Below are positions 7,315 through 14,159 of a stretch of DNA of 16,236 bases, one piece after another. Within the stretch, counting starts at the first letter, position 1, and each line of letters starts with the position of its first letter. The notes under the pieces were generated by a model. The model had not been told where the DNA came from. It made no database searches and saw nothing but the letters and a program-made list of their open reading frames with translations. Location: the NCBI GenBank assembly GCA_905197585.1, contig CAJJZO010000019.1, positions 1 through 16,236 on the forward strand. Reading direction: 5' to 3'. The DNA is from an uncultured Collinsella sp. GTDB taxonomy: Bacteria > Actinomycetota > Coriobacteriia > Coriobacteriales > Coriobacteriaceae. The position numbers and the translations under genes were made by a program.

Positions 7315-7827
7315 CTACAGCCCCAGGCTCTGCTTGGTGGCGGCGCACGTGAGCTCGCCGTGCTTAACGCCGCGCAGGCCCAGCAGGCGGTCGGCTAGTT
7401 CGTAGACGCGCTCGCCGCGACCCTTGAGCGCCAGAATCTCCAAGCAGTTGTGGTGATCCAGATGCACGTGCATGGTCGATACGATCTCGTCGGTGTAGTC
7501 GTGCTGCACCTCGTCCAGGCGGCGTGTCAGGTCGCCGGTATGGTGGTCGTAGATCATGGTGAGCGACCCGATAACATGCTCATCGGGCATGCGCATCTGC
7601 TCCTTGGCGATCGAGGCGCGTATCAGGTCGCGCACGGCCTCGGAGCGGTTGGCCACGTCGCCGCGGCGCGCGATCTGCTCGTCAAAGCGGCGCAGCAGGT
7701 CGTCGGGCGCGGTGACCGAAAAGCGGACCAGCTCGGAGCCGGAGCCACTACAGTGGCAGCTCGCATCACCGTCCGCCCCGTGCGGATGCTCGTGCTCGTA
7801 TCCGCTGCCATGCTCGTGTCCGGCCAC
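7315..7827 (-). CDS. nikR: NikR-family nickel-responsive repressor with His/Cys-rich N-terminal tail
   Basis: A ribbon-helix-helix nickel sensor, expected to repress nickel uptake or nickel-enzyme genes when nickel is plentiful. The DNA-binding part spans about 33-75 (LVRFSVTAPDDLLRRFD, NRSEAVRDLIR). The ACT-like metal domain carries the nickel ligands aligned to E. coli H76, H87, H89 and C95: H109, H120, H122 (MHVHLDHHNC) and C128. At 170 residues it exceeds the usual 130-140 because of about 30 extra N-terminal residues with H4, H6, H12, H14, H16, C24, H25 and C26, a potential extra metal site. Start is GTG 7825-7827, one base after the upstream stop; no better start lies between it and the RHH domain, and no strong ribosome site is seen, so translation is probably coupled. 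It precedes hypF, linking nickel status to hydrogenase assembly. Confidence 0.93.
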   Translation of the reverse strand: MAGHEHGSGYEHEHPHGADGDASCHCSGSGSELVRFSVTAPDDLLRRFDEQIARRGDVANRSEAVRDLIRASIAKEQMRMPDEHVIGSLTMIYDHHTGDLTRRLDEVQHDYTDEIVSTMHVHLDHHNCLEILALKGRGERVYELADRLLGLRGVKHGELTCAATKQSLGL

Positions 7828-7828
7828 T

Positions 7829-8077
7829 TTACACCAGCTTCACGGATCCGACGGAGTTGTGGTCGGCCTCGATGGCCTCTTCGTAGCCCTCGAGTGCGTC
7901 GTGGGCCTCGTGCAGCGCGGCCATGGCTGCCTCGAGCTTGGCGCCGATGCGCTCCATGTCAAAATTCTCGGTCGCATGCAGCAGCTGATGGCTCCACTCG
8001 TGAGCGAGCTCGATGGTGTCGTCGACCTGCTTGACGCTCATGGCAAGCTGGCTCATGTTCATTCCAACATCATGCAT
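7829..8077 (-). CDS. Small helical His-bearing protein coupled to nikR, function unknown
   Basis: I do not recognise this 82-residue protein. It is acidic, probably all alpha-helical, with no signal peptide or membrane segment. Histidines are clustered: H26, H30 and H34 in AHEWSHQLLH, spaced to lie on one helix face and forming an HEXXH pattern, then H56 and H59 in LHEAHDA, and H73. ATG 8075-8077 has an excellent AAGGAG site seven bases upstream. The stop TAA is separated from the nikR GTG by one base, so the two are almost certainly co-translated. Context suggests a part in nickel handling or sensing, such as metal buffering or binding to the NikR tail, but this is inference. HEXXH in so short a protein is more likely a metal site or chance than a protease. 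Confidence 0.8.
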   Translation of the reverse strand: MHDVGMNMSQLAMSVKQVDDTIELAHEWSHQLLHATENFDMERIGAKLEAAMAALHEAHDALEGYEEAIEADHNSVGSVKLV

Positions 8078-8152
8078 GGGAAATCTCCTTTTGTATGGGG
8101 CAGTTCAGTGGTTCAGATTTTACTACGCCCGCTCTGCGCGCAGCTGCATAAG

Positions 8153-8187
8153 AAAACGGGTACGAGTCTGTGCGACCCGCACCCGTT
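8153..8187 (-). terminator. Rho-independent terminator of thioredoxin gene
   Basis: On the minus strand AACGGGT (8181-8187) pairs with ACCCGTT (8155-8161) across a 19-base loop and is followed by TTCTT. It lies 120 bases downstream of the thioredoxin stop and upstream of the nikR operon. The remaining bases between trx and the small gene (8188-8308) show no gene I can support. Confidence 0.6.
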
Positions 8188-8308
8188 CACTGGGGGCTGT
8201 TTGTGATTACCATACTATCCGTGGTTGCACTCGGTGCATTCAGAAGTCCGGCGAGCGGCGTAAAAGCGCTCATGGACGGCAGGCAGACGGCAACATGTAA
8301 CAAGCGTA

Positions 8309-8629
8309 TTACAGATGCTTTTCCAGCAGCGCCTGCAGCCTCGCCTTGGGCAGAGCGCCAACCGAGCGGTCAATCTCCTCGCCGTTCTTAAACACAATCA
8401 GCGTGGGGATGCTCATGACGCCATACTTCATGGCCAGGTCCTGGTTGTCGTCGACGTTGCACTTGGCAACGGCTAGCTTGCCCGCCAGCTCATCGGCAAC
8501 CTCGTCAACGATGGGCGAGAGGAATCGACAGGGCCCGCACCACGGTGCCCAAAAATCGACCAGCACGGGCAGGCTGTCGTTAACGATGGAATCGAAGTTC
8601 TCGGGGGTAATCTGATTAATGTCAGCCAT
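8309..8629 (-). CDS. trxA: Thioredoxin
   Basis: A 106-residue cytoplasmic thioredoxin that reduces protein disulfides with electrons from thioredoxin reductase. The active site is WCGPC (C31, C34) in VDFWAPWCGPCRF; the cis-proline is P75 in SIPTL; the substrate-facing GALPKARL segment follows. Length and fold order are textbook. ATG 8627-8629 has GGAGG five bases upstream; the frame stays open to 8713, but those codons lack a ribosome site. It is divergent from the 191-aa gene at 8766 and ends in its own terminator. Confidence 0.95.
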   Translation of the reverse strand: MADINQITPENFDSIVNDSLPVLVDFWAPWCGPCRFLSPIVDEVADELAGKLAVAKCNVDDNQDLAMKYGVMSIPTLIVFKNGEEIDRSVGALPKARLQALLEKHL

Positions 8630-8647
8630 GGTGACCTCCATAATGCG

Positions 8648-8664
8648 ACGCGGCTCGGCCGCGT
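8648..8664 (-). promoter_or_regulatory. Perfect hairpin in the trxA leader
   Basis: ACGCGGC (8648-8654) and GCCGCGT (8658-8664) form a 7-bp all-Watson-Crick stem with a three-base loop. It lies nine bases upstream of the thioredoxin GGAGG ribosome site on the minus strand. It might stabilise the mRNA 5' end; no known riboswitch is recognised. Confidence 0.4.
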
Positions 8665-8731
8665 AAAACTCAGTACGACCGTGCTTATACCCAGCCGCCC
8701 GCAAAGCAACCACTCGCGGGCAGCTCTTTTA

Positions 8732-8737
8732 TATAAT
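8732..8737 (+). promoter_or_regulatory. Consensus -10 box for the UDG-like gene
   Basis: A perfect TATAAT lies 28 bases before the ATG at 8766. No good -35 is visible 16-18 bases upstream (the region reads ACCACT). The box overlaps an earlier in-frame ATG at 8736, which argues that the real start is 8766. Confidence 0.5.
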
Positions 8738-8765
8738 GGTGGGCACGCAAACGATTGGAGAGCGC

Positions 8766-9341
8766 ATGTCCACGTCACAAAGCCAGAAAAAAGAAGCCAT
8801 CGCCCAGGCGGCCGAGCAGGAGCTCACATCGCTTGCGGTCCGTGGCGTGCGTATCGCGGGCAACGCGTGCTCGCCGATCGTGCTGGTCAAAGGCGATTTG
8901 GACGAGGCCGAGCGTTCGGGTGGCGAGCTTGCCGCCGGCCCGGATGGCGCGGCGTTGCGCAAGGCGCTTGGGGCCATCGGCTACGCGCCCGAGGATTTTT
9001 GCGTGCTGGCAAGCGTCGCCGGCGTGGGTGACGGAGCGGTCGCGGTGGGCGAGACTCTGCCGTGCGAGCTGTTCCGTGAGGCGCTTGAGGCTTTGGACCC
9101 CGAGGCGGTGCTACTGCTCGACAACAACGCGGCTGACGCCATGCGCGAGACCTACGCCGATATGCTCGTGGCAATCGATGACTTCGACACCGCCATGCTC
9201 AAGCCCGGTTTGGTCGCCCATGTGCAGGGCCGCCGCGTGCTCGCGCTCGACGGTTTTGAGGCGGCGCTCACTGACAAAGCCGCCAAGCAGCGCATGTGGG
9301 CATACATCAAGCAGCTGACCCCGGCGGCCGCTCCGCTGTAG
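8766..9341 (+). CDS. Unrecognised 191-aa protein resembling a catalytically dead uracil-DNA glycosylase fold
   Basis: Not confidently assigned to a family. By eye, the order of segments follows family 4/5 uracil-DNA glycosylases: LVKGDLDEAERSGG (40-53) where the enzyme has a GEAPG-x-x-ED motif; GPDGAALRKALGAIGY (58-73) matching the GxxGxLL helix; LDPEAVLLLDNNAADAM (110-126) matching the conserved strand-helix before the second motif; and LALDGFEAAL (159-168) followed by KQRMWAYIKQL where the enzyme has an HPS/HPA-type motif. The catalytic residues, the histidine and the N-terminal iron-sulfur cysteines are missing. If right, this is a pseudoenzyme of unknown role. ATG 8766-8768 has GGAG five bases upstream and TATAAT 28 bases upstream; the in-frame ATG at 8736 overlaps the -10 box. 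Soluble, no membrane segment. Divergent from trxA, convergent with the kinase gene. Confidence 0.75.
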   Translation: MSTSQSQKKEAIAQAAEQELTSLAVRGVRIAGNACSPIVLVKGDLDEAERSGGELAAGPDGAALRKALGAIGYAPEDFCVLASVAGVGDGAVAVGETLPCELFREALEALDPEAVLLLDNNAADAMRETYADMLVAIDDFDTAMLKPGLVAHVQGRRVLALDGFEAALTDKAAKQRMWAYIKQLTPAAAPL

Positions 9342-9405
9342 CGGATTGGCGCCGGCGAGCGATTGTCTGGCGGGCAAGGCACGCCTCGAGATCGGCGCCG
9401 CACTT

Positions 9406-10683
9406 CTACATCACAGCGCGCAGCTCAAACCGATCGCCGTTAATGCGGAACTGGCAGTTGCCGTTCATGCGTTCGACGGCAAGCTTAATGCTCTTGGTTC
9501 CAAAGCCGTGTCCGGTGTGCCCGGCTACGGGCATGCCGTCGACCATGCGCGGCGCGCGGTCAAACGTGTTGGAAACTAACAGCAGCAGCTGGCCGTCCTC
9601 TAATCGCAGGTCAAAGTCGACGAATCGCTTTCCCTGGGGCGCGGCGCTTGCGGCGGTGATAGCGTTTTCCAAGGCATTTGAGAGCACGCTAAACAGGTCG
9701 GCGTCACCTACGTGGACGGTTTCGGGTACGGCGGCGCGTAGGTTGGCGGTAATGCCGTTTCTATTGATATCCGAGTTAAATGACGAAAGCGCGATGTTTA
9801 CGGTCTCGTTGGCACAGAAGCGGCGTACGGCGGTGCGGTCGCCGGCTTCGCAGAGTTCGTCGATGCGTTTGAGCGCCTCGTCGGTGTGGCCCTCCTCAAT
9901 TAAAGCGGCCAGGCCGCGTAGGAAGTGGCGCATATCGTGGCGAAGAATCGACAGCTCGCGCCCAGATTGACGCCAGGCCTCGAGCTCTTTGATGGCGGCG
10001 CTGTCGCGTGTCTCGAGCATCCAGCGTTCACGCTCGGCAGCTTCTTTTTCTTCGTATTCGCGTAGGTAAACGGCAAGAAACATAAGATAGAAGGCACAGA
10101 GCGCAAATGCCAAAAACTCAACCGTCACCACCGAGCCCGAGTGGAACAGCGTGGTATAGACGTTGGTGGCATAGTCAAAGACGTAATAGACGAGCGGTAG
10201 GATTAAAAGGATGCTCAGCTCGGTGGTGCTTTTAATCGCCAAGCGCGGACCGATGTCGCCGGCCCAATGCAACAGGACGGCAAAGACGGCGAGTGTGGTC
10301 GCGATGCGCGCCAGATAGTACGCGATCTGAGAATCGGTTGCGGCAAATGCGGCGATGCCCATCCAATTGCTGAACTGGCAGCTCAGATAGGCACTCGTAA
10401 TGCCGAGCACGGCAAGCAGCGGGCTCAGGCGGTAGCGCGCGCACAAATAGATGACGAGCGGCAGATGCACGACGAGCGGATATACCTGGCGGGCGAAAAG
10501 CTCGCCGCCGACGGCATTGGCGATCGAAAAGGCAGCGCCGGTCACGACGCCGACCAGCACCAGTTCAAGCGCATGACGCCGGTTGATCTCGACACCGCAC
10601 AGCGCCGCCGAGGCAAAGACGCCAAAGAGCAGCGTCGTGGCGTGGTGGATTGCCCAAAGGATCATTTCGACCGAGGAGACCAT
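9406..10683 (-). CDS. GHKL-type sensor histidine kinase, AgrC/LytS-like architecture
   Basis: A 425-residue membrane sensor kinase. Residues 5-205 hold about six hydrophobic segments (for example 36-60, 68-100, 122-140, 155-170, 186-206). A charged linker (207-225) follows, then the dimerisation helix with phospho-acceptor H249 in ILRHDMRHFLRGL, and a GHKL ATPase with an N-box (LSNALENAI, N337) and a glycine box GHGFGTKSI (391-399). This layout is that of peptide-sensing AgrC-like kinases. ATG 10681-10683 has GGAGG five bases upstream and shares one base with the stop of the response regulator, so the two are co-translated. No AgrB- or AgrD-like gene accompanies it here, so its signal is unknown. 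It ends 64 bases from the convergent UDG-like gene. Confidence 0.92.
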   Translation of the reverse strand: MVSSVEMILWAIHHATTLLFGVFASAALCGVEINRRHALELVLVGVVTGAAFSIANAVGGELFARQVYPLVVHLPLVIYLCARYRLSPLLAVLGITSAYLSCQFSNWMGIAAFAATDSQIAYYLARIATTLAVFAVLLHWAGDIGPRLAIKSTTELSILLILPLVYYVFDYATNVYTTLFHSGSVVTVEFLAFALCAFYLMFLAVYLREYEEKEAAERERWMLETRDSAAIKELEAWRQSGRELSILRHDMRHFLRGLAALIEEGHTDEALKRIDELCEAGDRTAVRRFCANETVNIALSSFNSDINRNGITANLRAAVPETVHVGDADLFSVLSNALENAITAASAAPQGKRFVDFDLRLEDGQLLLLVSNTFDRAPRMVDGMPVAGHTGHGFGTKSIKLAVERMNGNCQFRINGDRFELRAVM

Positions 10684-11405
10684 CAGCGCCTCCCGCCCTC
10701 AAAGCGCACCGCAAAGTAGGCGTCTTGGAATCCCTGCTTGCAGCTGCGCGAAAGCGGGATGCACGCGCCGGAGCGCATGACGATGTCCGTGCGGTCAAAG
10801 TGATCGATATTGCGCAGGTTGACCTGGTAGCTGCGGTGGCATTTAAAGAAGACTGCGTTTTGCTCCAAGCGGTCCTCGACGCTGCGGAACGACTCGAGTG
10901 CCTCGATATCGCGTCCGTCGCGCAGGTGGAAGACCACGTGCTTGTTGCGCGCCTCGGCATATTCGATGTCGGACAGGCGCAGGGCGTGGTAGCCAAAGGA
11001 AGTTTTGATCACGAGCTCGTCGGTTGCCGCCGGGCGCATGCTCGAAAGCTCGTCGAGTAATCGCGCCAGGCGTTCGTAAGTCACGGGCTTGAGCAGATAG
11101 TCGAAGGCGCGGACCTCGTAGGATTCCAGCGCGAACTCGGGCGACGAGGTGAGGAACACCAGGCGCACGGCGGTATCGGCCTGGCGTAATTCGCGCGCGG
11201 TGTCCATGCCGTTGACGAGCGGCATGATCATATCGAGCAAGATGATGTCGGCGCGCGATGCGGCATGGCGGGCCAGCAGGTCCTCGCCGCGCGTGACGAG
11301 CGCAACATCGACCGCCGTGCCCGTCTCGGTCGACCAACGGTCGATCATCCGGTGCAGTCTATCTAGAAAAGCGACATCATCGTCGCAGGCAATAATCTTG
11401 AGCAT
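10683..11405 (-). CDS. LytTR-family response regulator
   Basis: A 240-residue AgrA/LytR-type transcription factor paired with the kinase downstream. The receiver domain (1-120) has the acidic pocket D8-D10, phospho-acceptor D58 in ILLDMIMP, T86 and K106 in YLLKP. The LytTR DNA-binding domain follows (about 130-235), with the typical segments LSDIEYAEARNKHVVFHL, FKCHRSYQVNLRNIDHF and IPLSRSCKQGF. ATG 11403-11405 has AAGGGG seven bases upstream. The stop TGA overlaps the kinase ATG by one base. Target genes cannot be told from this window, though such regulators often act on adjacent promoters. Confidence 0.95.
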   Translation of the reverse strand: MLKIIACDDDVAFLDRLHRMIDRWSTETGTAVDVALVTRGEDLLARHAASRADIILLDMIMPLVNGMDTARELRQADTAVRLVFLTSSPEFALESYEVRAFDYLLKPVTYERLARLLDELSSMRPAATDELVIKTSFGYHALRLSDIEYAEARNKHVVFHLRDGRDIEALESFRSVEDRLEQNAVFFKCHRSYQVNLRNIDHFDRTDIVMRSGACIPLSRSCKQGFQDAYFAVRFEGGRR

Positions 11406-11591
11406 TCGGCCCCCTTAAGTAGTTCGATTTTGCCACATCGGGCACGCGCCGCTTGCGGGGGTGCGGACCGTTTGCGCCCCACGGCGTGCAGCTCGCGCCA
11501 AGCGGTGTTGCGGTGGCGAAAGATGCCTCCTGCGCTATCGAAAGCCCGGCTATCCTCAGCTTGCCAGTTCGAAAATGGACTTGCCGCATGA
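11406..11591. other. Intergenic region between the two-component genes and the nad operon
   Basis: A 186-base non-coding stretch upstream of both the response regulator (minus) and the nad operon (plus). Loose GC-rich inverted segments lie around 11440-11505, for example GCACGCGCCG against CGGCGTGC. No strong promoter pair, riboswitch or small gene with a ribosome site was found. It presumably holds the minus-strand promoter. Confidence 0.35.
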
Positions 11592-11612
11592 TTGAATTTT
11601 TATTTCAACTTT

Positions 11613-11656
11613 ACACCTAGGTTTACAGCTGTCTTGTCAGCTGTAAACCTAGGTGT
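11613..11656. promoter_or_regulatory. Large palindromic operator, presumed NiaR site
   Basis: Perfect 19-bp arms (11613-11631 and 11638-11656) flank a six-base centre TCTTGT. Smaller palindromes are nested inside: ACCTAGGT once in each arm and ACAGCTGT/CAGCTG near the centre. It lies just upstream of nadA in the operon that ends with niaR. The arms cover the promoter spacer completely. That NiaR binds here is inference from position; the palindrome itself is directly seen. Confidence 0.75.
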
Positions 11657-11662
11657 CATACT
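11634..11662 (+). promoter_or_regulatory. nad operon promoter inside the operator
   Basis: TTGTCA (11634-11639, five of six to the -35 consensus) lies in the palindrome centre. After exactly 17 bases CATACT (11657-11662, four of six to the -10) begins at the first base after the right arm. A repressor on the palindrome would block RNA polymerase. The leader to nadA would be about 30 bases. Confidence 0.6.
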
Positions 11663-11697
11663 AAAGCCCCAAGATTCGCCAAAAGAGAGGGGCCTTG

Positions 11698-12723
11698 ATG
11701 GCACAGAGCGCGAACATGGATGCGTCGGAGCTTGCACGCGATATCGCGGCCGGCCTGGCATCGGCAACGACGGCAACGGAGCGCGCGGCACTGGTGCCCG
11801 CAGAGCTCGTCGAGGCCATTCAGCAGCTAAAAACCCAACGTGACGCGGTGATTCTGGCGCACTATTACGTGGCGCCCGAGGTGCAGGCCGTGGCTGATTA
11901 CGTCGGCGACAGCTTCTACCTGGCAAAGCTCGCCAAGAGCCTGCCGCAGCAGACTATCGTGCTGTGCGGCGTGGAGTTTATGGGCGAGAGCGCCAAGCTG
12001 CTCAACCCCACTAAGACCGTGCTGCTGCCCGAGCCGGGCGCGGACTGCCCCATGGCGCACATGGTCAAGCGCGAGACAGTCGATGCAGCGCGCGCCGAGT
12101 ACGGTGACGACCTTGCCGTGGTCTGCTACGTCAACTCCACGGTCGAGATCAAGAGCTGGAGCGACGTGTGCGTCACCAGCTCCAACGCCGTTAAGATCGT
12201 GTCCGAGCTGCCGCAGCAGCATATCCTGTTCATTCCCGACCAAAACTTGGGCCGCTTCGTAGCCGAGCAGGTGCCGCAAAAGCACGTCATCCTCAACAAC
12301 GGCTACTGCCCGCGCCATCACATCATCACCGTCGAGCAGATCGTCGACGCGACGGAGGCCCACCCCGACGCGCTCGTGCTGGCGCACCCCGAGTGCAAGG
12401 CCGACGTCCTTGCCGAGGCCGACTACATCGGCTCCACCGCCGGCATCATCAAGTATGCCGAGGAGTCCGACGCGAGCGAGTTCATTATCGTGACGGTTCG
12501 CGGCGTGCTCTACGAGCTCGAGCGCCGCTGCCAGGGCACCGGCAAGAAGTTCTACTTCCCCGCGGTGCAGCCCACCTGCGTCAACATGGACCTCATCACG
12601 CTCGAAAAGCTCGTGCGCTGCCTGGAGACGGGCGAGGGCGAGGTGCAGATCGGCGTCTCGGACGAGGCGGCAGACCAGGCCAAGCTCACGCTCGACCGTA
12701 TGCTCGAGTACGCAGCGCGCTAG
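11698..12723 (+). CDS. nadA: Quinolinate synthase A
   Basis: NadA condenses iminoaspartate with dihydroxyacetone phosphate to give quinolinate, using an oxygen-sensitive [4Fe-4S] cluster. The protein has 341 residues. Cluster cysteines are C117 (GADCPMAH), C204 (NGYCPRHH) and C294 (QPTCVNM). Other family segments are VILAHYYVAPEVQAVADYVGDS, CYVNSTVEIK, FIPDQNLGR, AHPECKADVLAEADYIGSTAGI and TLEKLVRCLE. About 35 N-terminal residues precede the conserved core. ATG 11698-11700 has GAGGGG five bases upstream; TTG one codon earlier is less likely. First gene of the operon, directly behind the operator. Confidence 0.97.
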   Translation: MAQSANMDASELARDIAAGLASATTATERAALVPAELVEAIQQLKTQRDAVILAHYYVAPEVQAVADYVGDSFYLAKLAKSLPQQTIVLCGVEFMGESAKLLNPTKTVLLPEPGADCPMAHMVKRETVDAARAEYGDDLAVVCYVNSTVEIKSWSDVCVTSSNAVKIVSELPQQHILFIPDQNLGRFVAEQVPQKHVILNNGYCPRHHIITVEQIVDATEAHPDALVLAHPECKADVLAEADYIGSTAGIIKYAEESDASEFIIVTVRGVLYELERRCQGTGKKFYFPAVQPTCVNMDLITLEKLVRCLETGEGEVQIGVSDEAADQAKLTLDRMLEYAAR

Positions 12724-12726
12724 AAC

Positions 12727-12761
12727 AATGTGACATGAGGGGCAGTCCCTTATGCCACATT
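12727..12761 (+). repeat. Strong hairpin between nadA and nadB
   Basis: The arms 12727-12741 and 12747-12761 pair over 15 positions with one A-C mismatch and one G-U, closing a five-base loop GCAGT. Outer pairs are AATGTG/CACATT, inner AGGG/CCCT. No T run follows, so it is not a standard terminator; the nadB ribosome site starts seven bases later. It may set relative nadA/nadB mRNA levels or be a dispersed palindrome. Confidence 0.75.
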
Positions 12762-12779
12762 ACAAGGGAGAGGATTCCT

Positions 12780-14156
12780 GTGGAAACCAAGCAATACCCC
12801 GATATGGAGTGCGACGTCGTCATTGCCGGCTGCGGCGTGGCGGGCCTGTACGCGGCCCTCAATCTGCCGACGAGCACGCGCGTGATCATGCTTTCCAAGG
12901 GCGCGGTCGACGAGTGCGATTCGATGCTCGCGCAGGGCGGCATCTGCGTGCTGCCCGAGGGCTCGGACTACGATGCCTTCTTTGAGGACACTATGCACGC
13001 CGGCCATTACGAGAACCGCCGCGAGAGTGTAGACATCATGATCCGCTCGAGCCGCTCGGTCATCAACGACCTGCTGGCCATGGGCGTGGACTTTGAGCGC
13101 AAGGCCGACGGTAGCCTCGACTTTACCCGCGAGGGCGCGCACAGCCGTCCGCGAATTGCCTTCCATGCCGACATTACGGGCAAGGAGATCACGACCAAGC
13201 TGCTCCAGGCCGTTCGCAAGCTGGATAACGTGCAGATTTTGGAGCACGTGGCCATGACCGACATTCTAACGGGCGAGCGTGACGGCGCCACGGTGTGCAC
13301 CGGCGTCGTCGCCGTTCCCGTGGACGAGGACAACTCGCTTCGTCCCGCCGACGAGCTGGCAAATGTCGCCGAGGGTGTGCATGCCGGCGAGCTGTTTAAG
13401 ATCCATGCCCGCCACACGCTGTGGGCAACGGGCGGCATCGGCGGCGTATACGACCACTCGACCAACTATCCGCAGCTCACGGGCGATGCCTGCTACATCG
13501 CTCAGGAGCATGGCATTAAGATGGAGCACCTGGACTACGTGCAGATCCACCCCACGGGACTGTTCTCGCCGCAGCCGGGCCGCACCTTCCTGATCAGCGA
13601 GAGCTGCCGCGGCGAGGGCGCGATTCTGCTCAACGCTGCCGGCGAGCGCTTTACCGACGAGCTGCAGCCGCGCGACGTAGTCGCCGCCGCTATTCGCGAG
13701 CAGATGAAGCAGGACGGTACCGAGCACGAGTGGCTGAGCTTTGCCCCCGTCGAGCGCGACGTGGTGACCGGGCACTTCGCCAACATCCGCGCACGCTGCC
13801 TGGAGGACGGCCGCGACATCCTGGACGAGCCCATTCCCGTCACACCCACGCAGCATTACTTTATGGGCGGCGTGTGGGTCGACAAGGACGGCCGCACCTC
13901 GATGCCCGAGCTCTACGCCGCGGGCGAGACAGCCTGCAACGGCGTTCACGGCAAGAACCGCCTTGCATCAAACAGCCTGCTCGAAGCGCTGGTCTGGGGT
14001 CGTCGCGCCGCTTGGCGTATGCGTACCGGCGAGTCGCTTGCCGTGGAGCAGACGGGCGAGCCCGCGCTCGATGGGCACCATCGCGCCCTGAGTTCCGATA
14101 ACCTTGCAATCGATGATCTGGCCCGTGCCGCCGGCACGCAGGCCGTGGAGGAGTAG
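12780..14156 (+). CDS. nadB: L-aspartate oxidase, short form
   Basis: NadB oxidises L-aspartate to iminoaspartate with FAD, feeding NadA. Dinucleotide-binding GCGVAG at 17-22 in VVIAGCGVAGLYAALNLP; the flavin segment SMLAQGGICV; HPTGLFSP and SESCRGEGAILLN of the fumarate-reductase-like capping region; and TPTQHYFMGGVWVDKDGRTSMPELYAAGETACNGVHGKNRLASNSLLEALV, the C-terminal FAD motif (shown here as separate short cues: QHYFMGG, AAGETACNGVHG, RLASNSLLEALV). At 458 residues it is shorter than the 510-540 of the E. coli type: it stops about 60 residues after the last motif, so the C-terminal helical domain is mostly missing. GTG 12780-12782 has GAGAGG six bases upstream; the frame is open much further up inside nadA but without a start signal. 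Confidence 0.95.
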   Translation: METKQYPDMECDVVIAGCGVAGLYAALNLPTSTRVIMLSKGAVDECDSMLAQGGICVLPEGSDYDAFFEDTMHAGHYENRRESVDIMIRSSRSVINDLLAMGVDFERKADGSLDFTREGAHSRPRIAFHADITGKEITTKLLQAVRKLDNVQILEHVAMTDILTGERDGATVCTGVVAVPVDEDNSLRPADELANVAEGVHAGELFKIHARHTLWATGGIGGVYDHSTNYPQLTGDACYIAQEHGIKMEHLDYVQIHPTGLFSPQPGRTFLISESCRGEGAILLNAAGERFTDELQPRDVVAAAIREQMKQDGTEHEWLSFAPVERDVVTGHFANIRARCLEDGRDILDEPIPVTPTQHYFMGGVWVDKDGRTSMPELYAAGETACNGVHGKNRLASNSLLEALVWGRRAAWRMRTGESLAVEQTGEPALDGHHRALSSDNLAIDDLARAAGTQAVEE

Positions 14157-14159
14157 ACC

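Noticed and set aside
7840-8077. Zinc metalloprotease because of HEXXH in the 82-aa protein
   Set aside because: The protein is too short for a zincin fold and has no clear third ligand arrangement; the pattern may be a metal site or chance.
8170-8391. Plus-strand 73-codon frame with a hydrophobic stretch
   Set aside because: No ribosome site, it starts inside the trxA terminator and runs antisense into trxA.
9342-9405. Terminator between the convergent UDG-like and kinase genes
   Set aside because: Only short GC palindromes (GGCGCC twice, CCGCT/AGCGG across the stop) and no T run on either strand.
11377-11589. 70-codon minus-strand frame as a possible AgrD-like signal peptide gene
   Set aside because: It has no ribosome site, overlaps the response regulator start, and lacks any amphipathic or hydrophobic leader pattern.
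11406-11697. NAD-sensing or other riboswitch before nadA
   Set aside because: The leader after the likely start point is only about 30 bases, too short for an aptamer; control by the palindrome explains the region better.
12393-12779. Long N-terminal extension of nadB inside nadA
   Set aside because: The translation is an out-of-frame shadow of nadA, and GTG 12780 has the ribosome site and starts just before the FAD motif.
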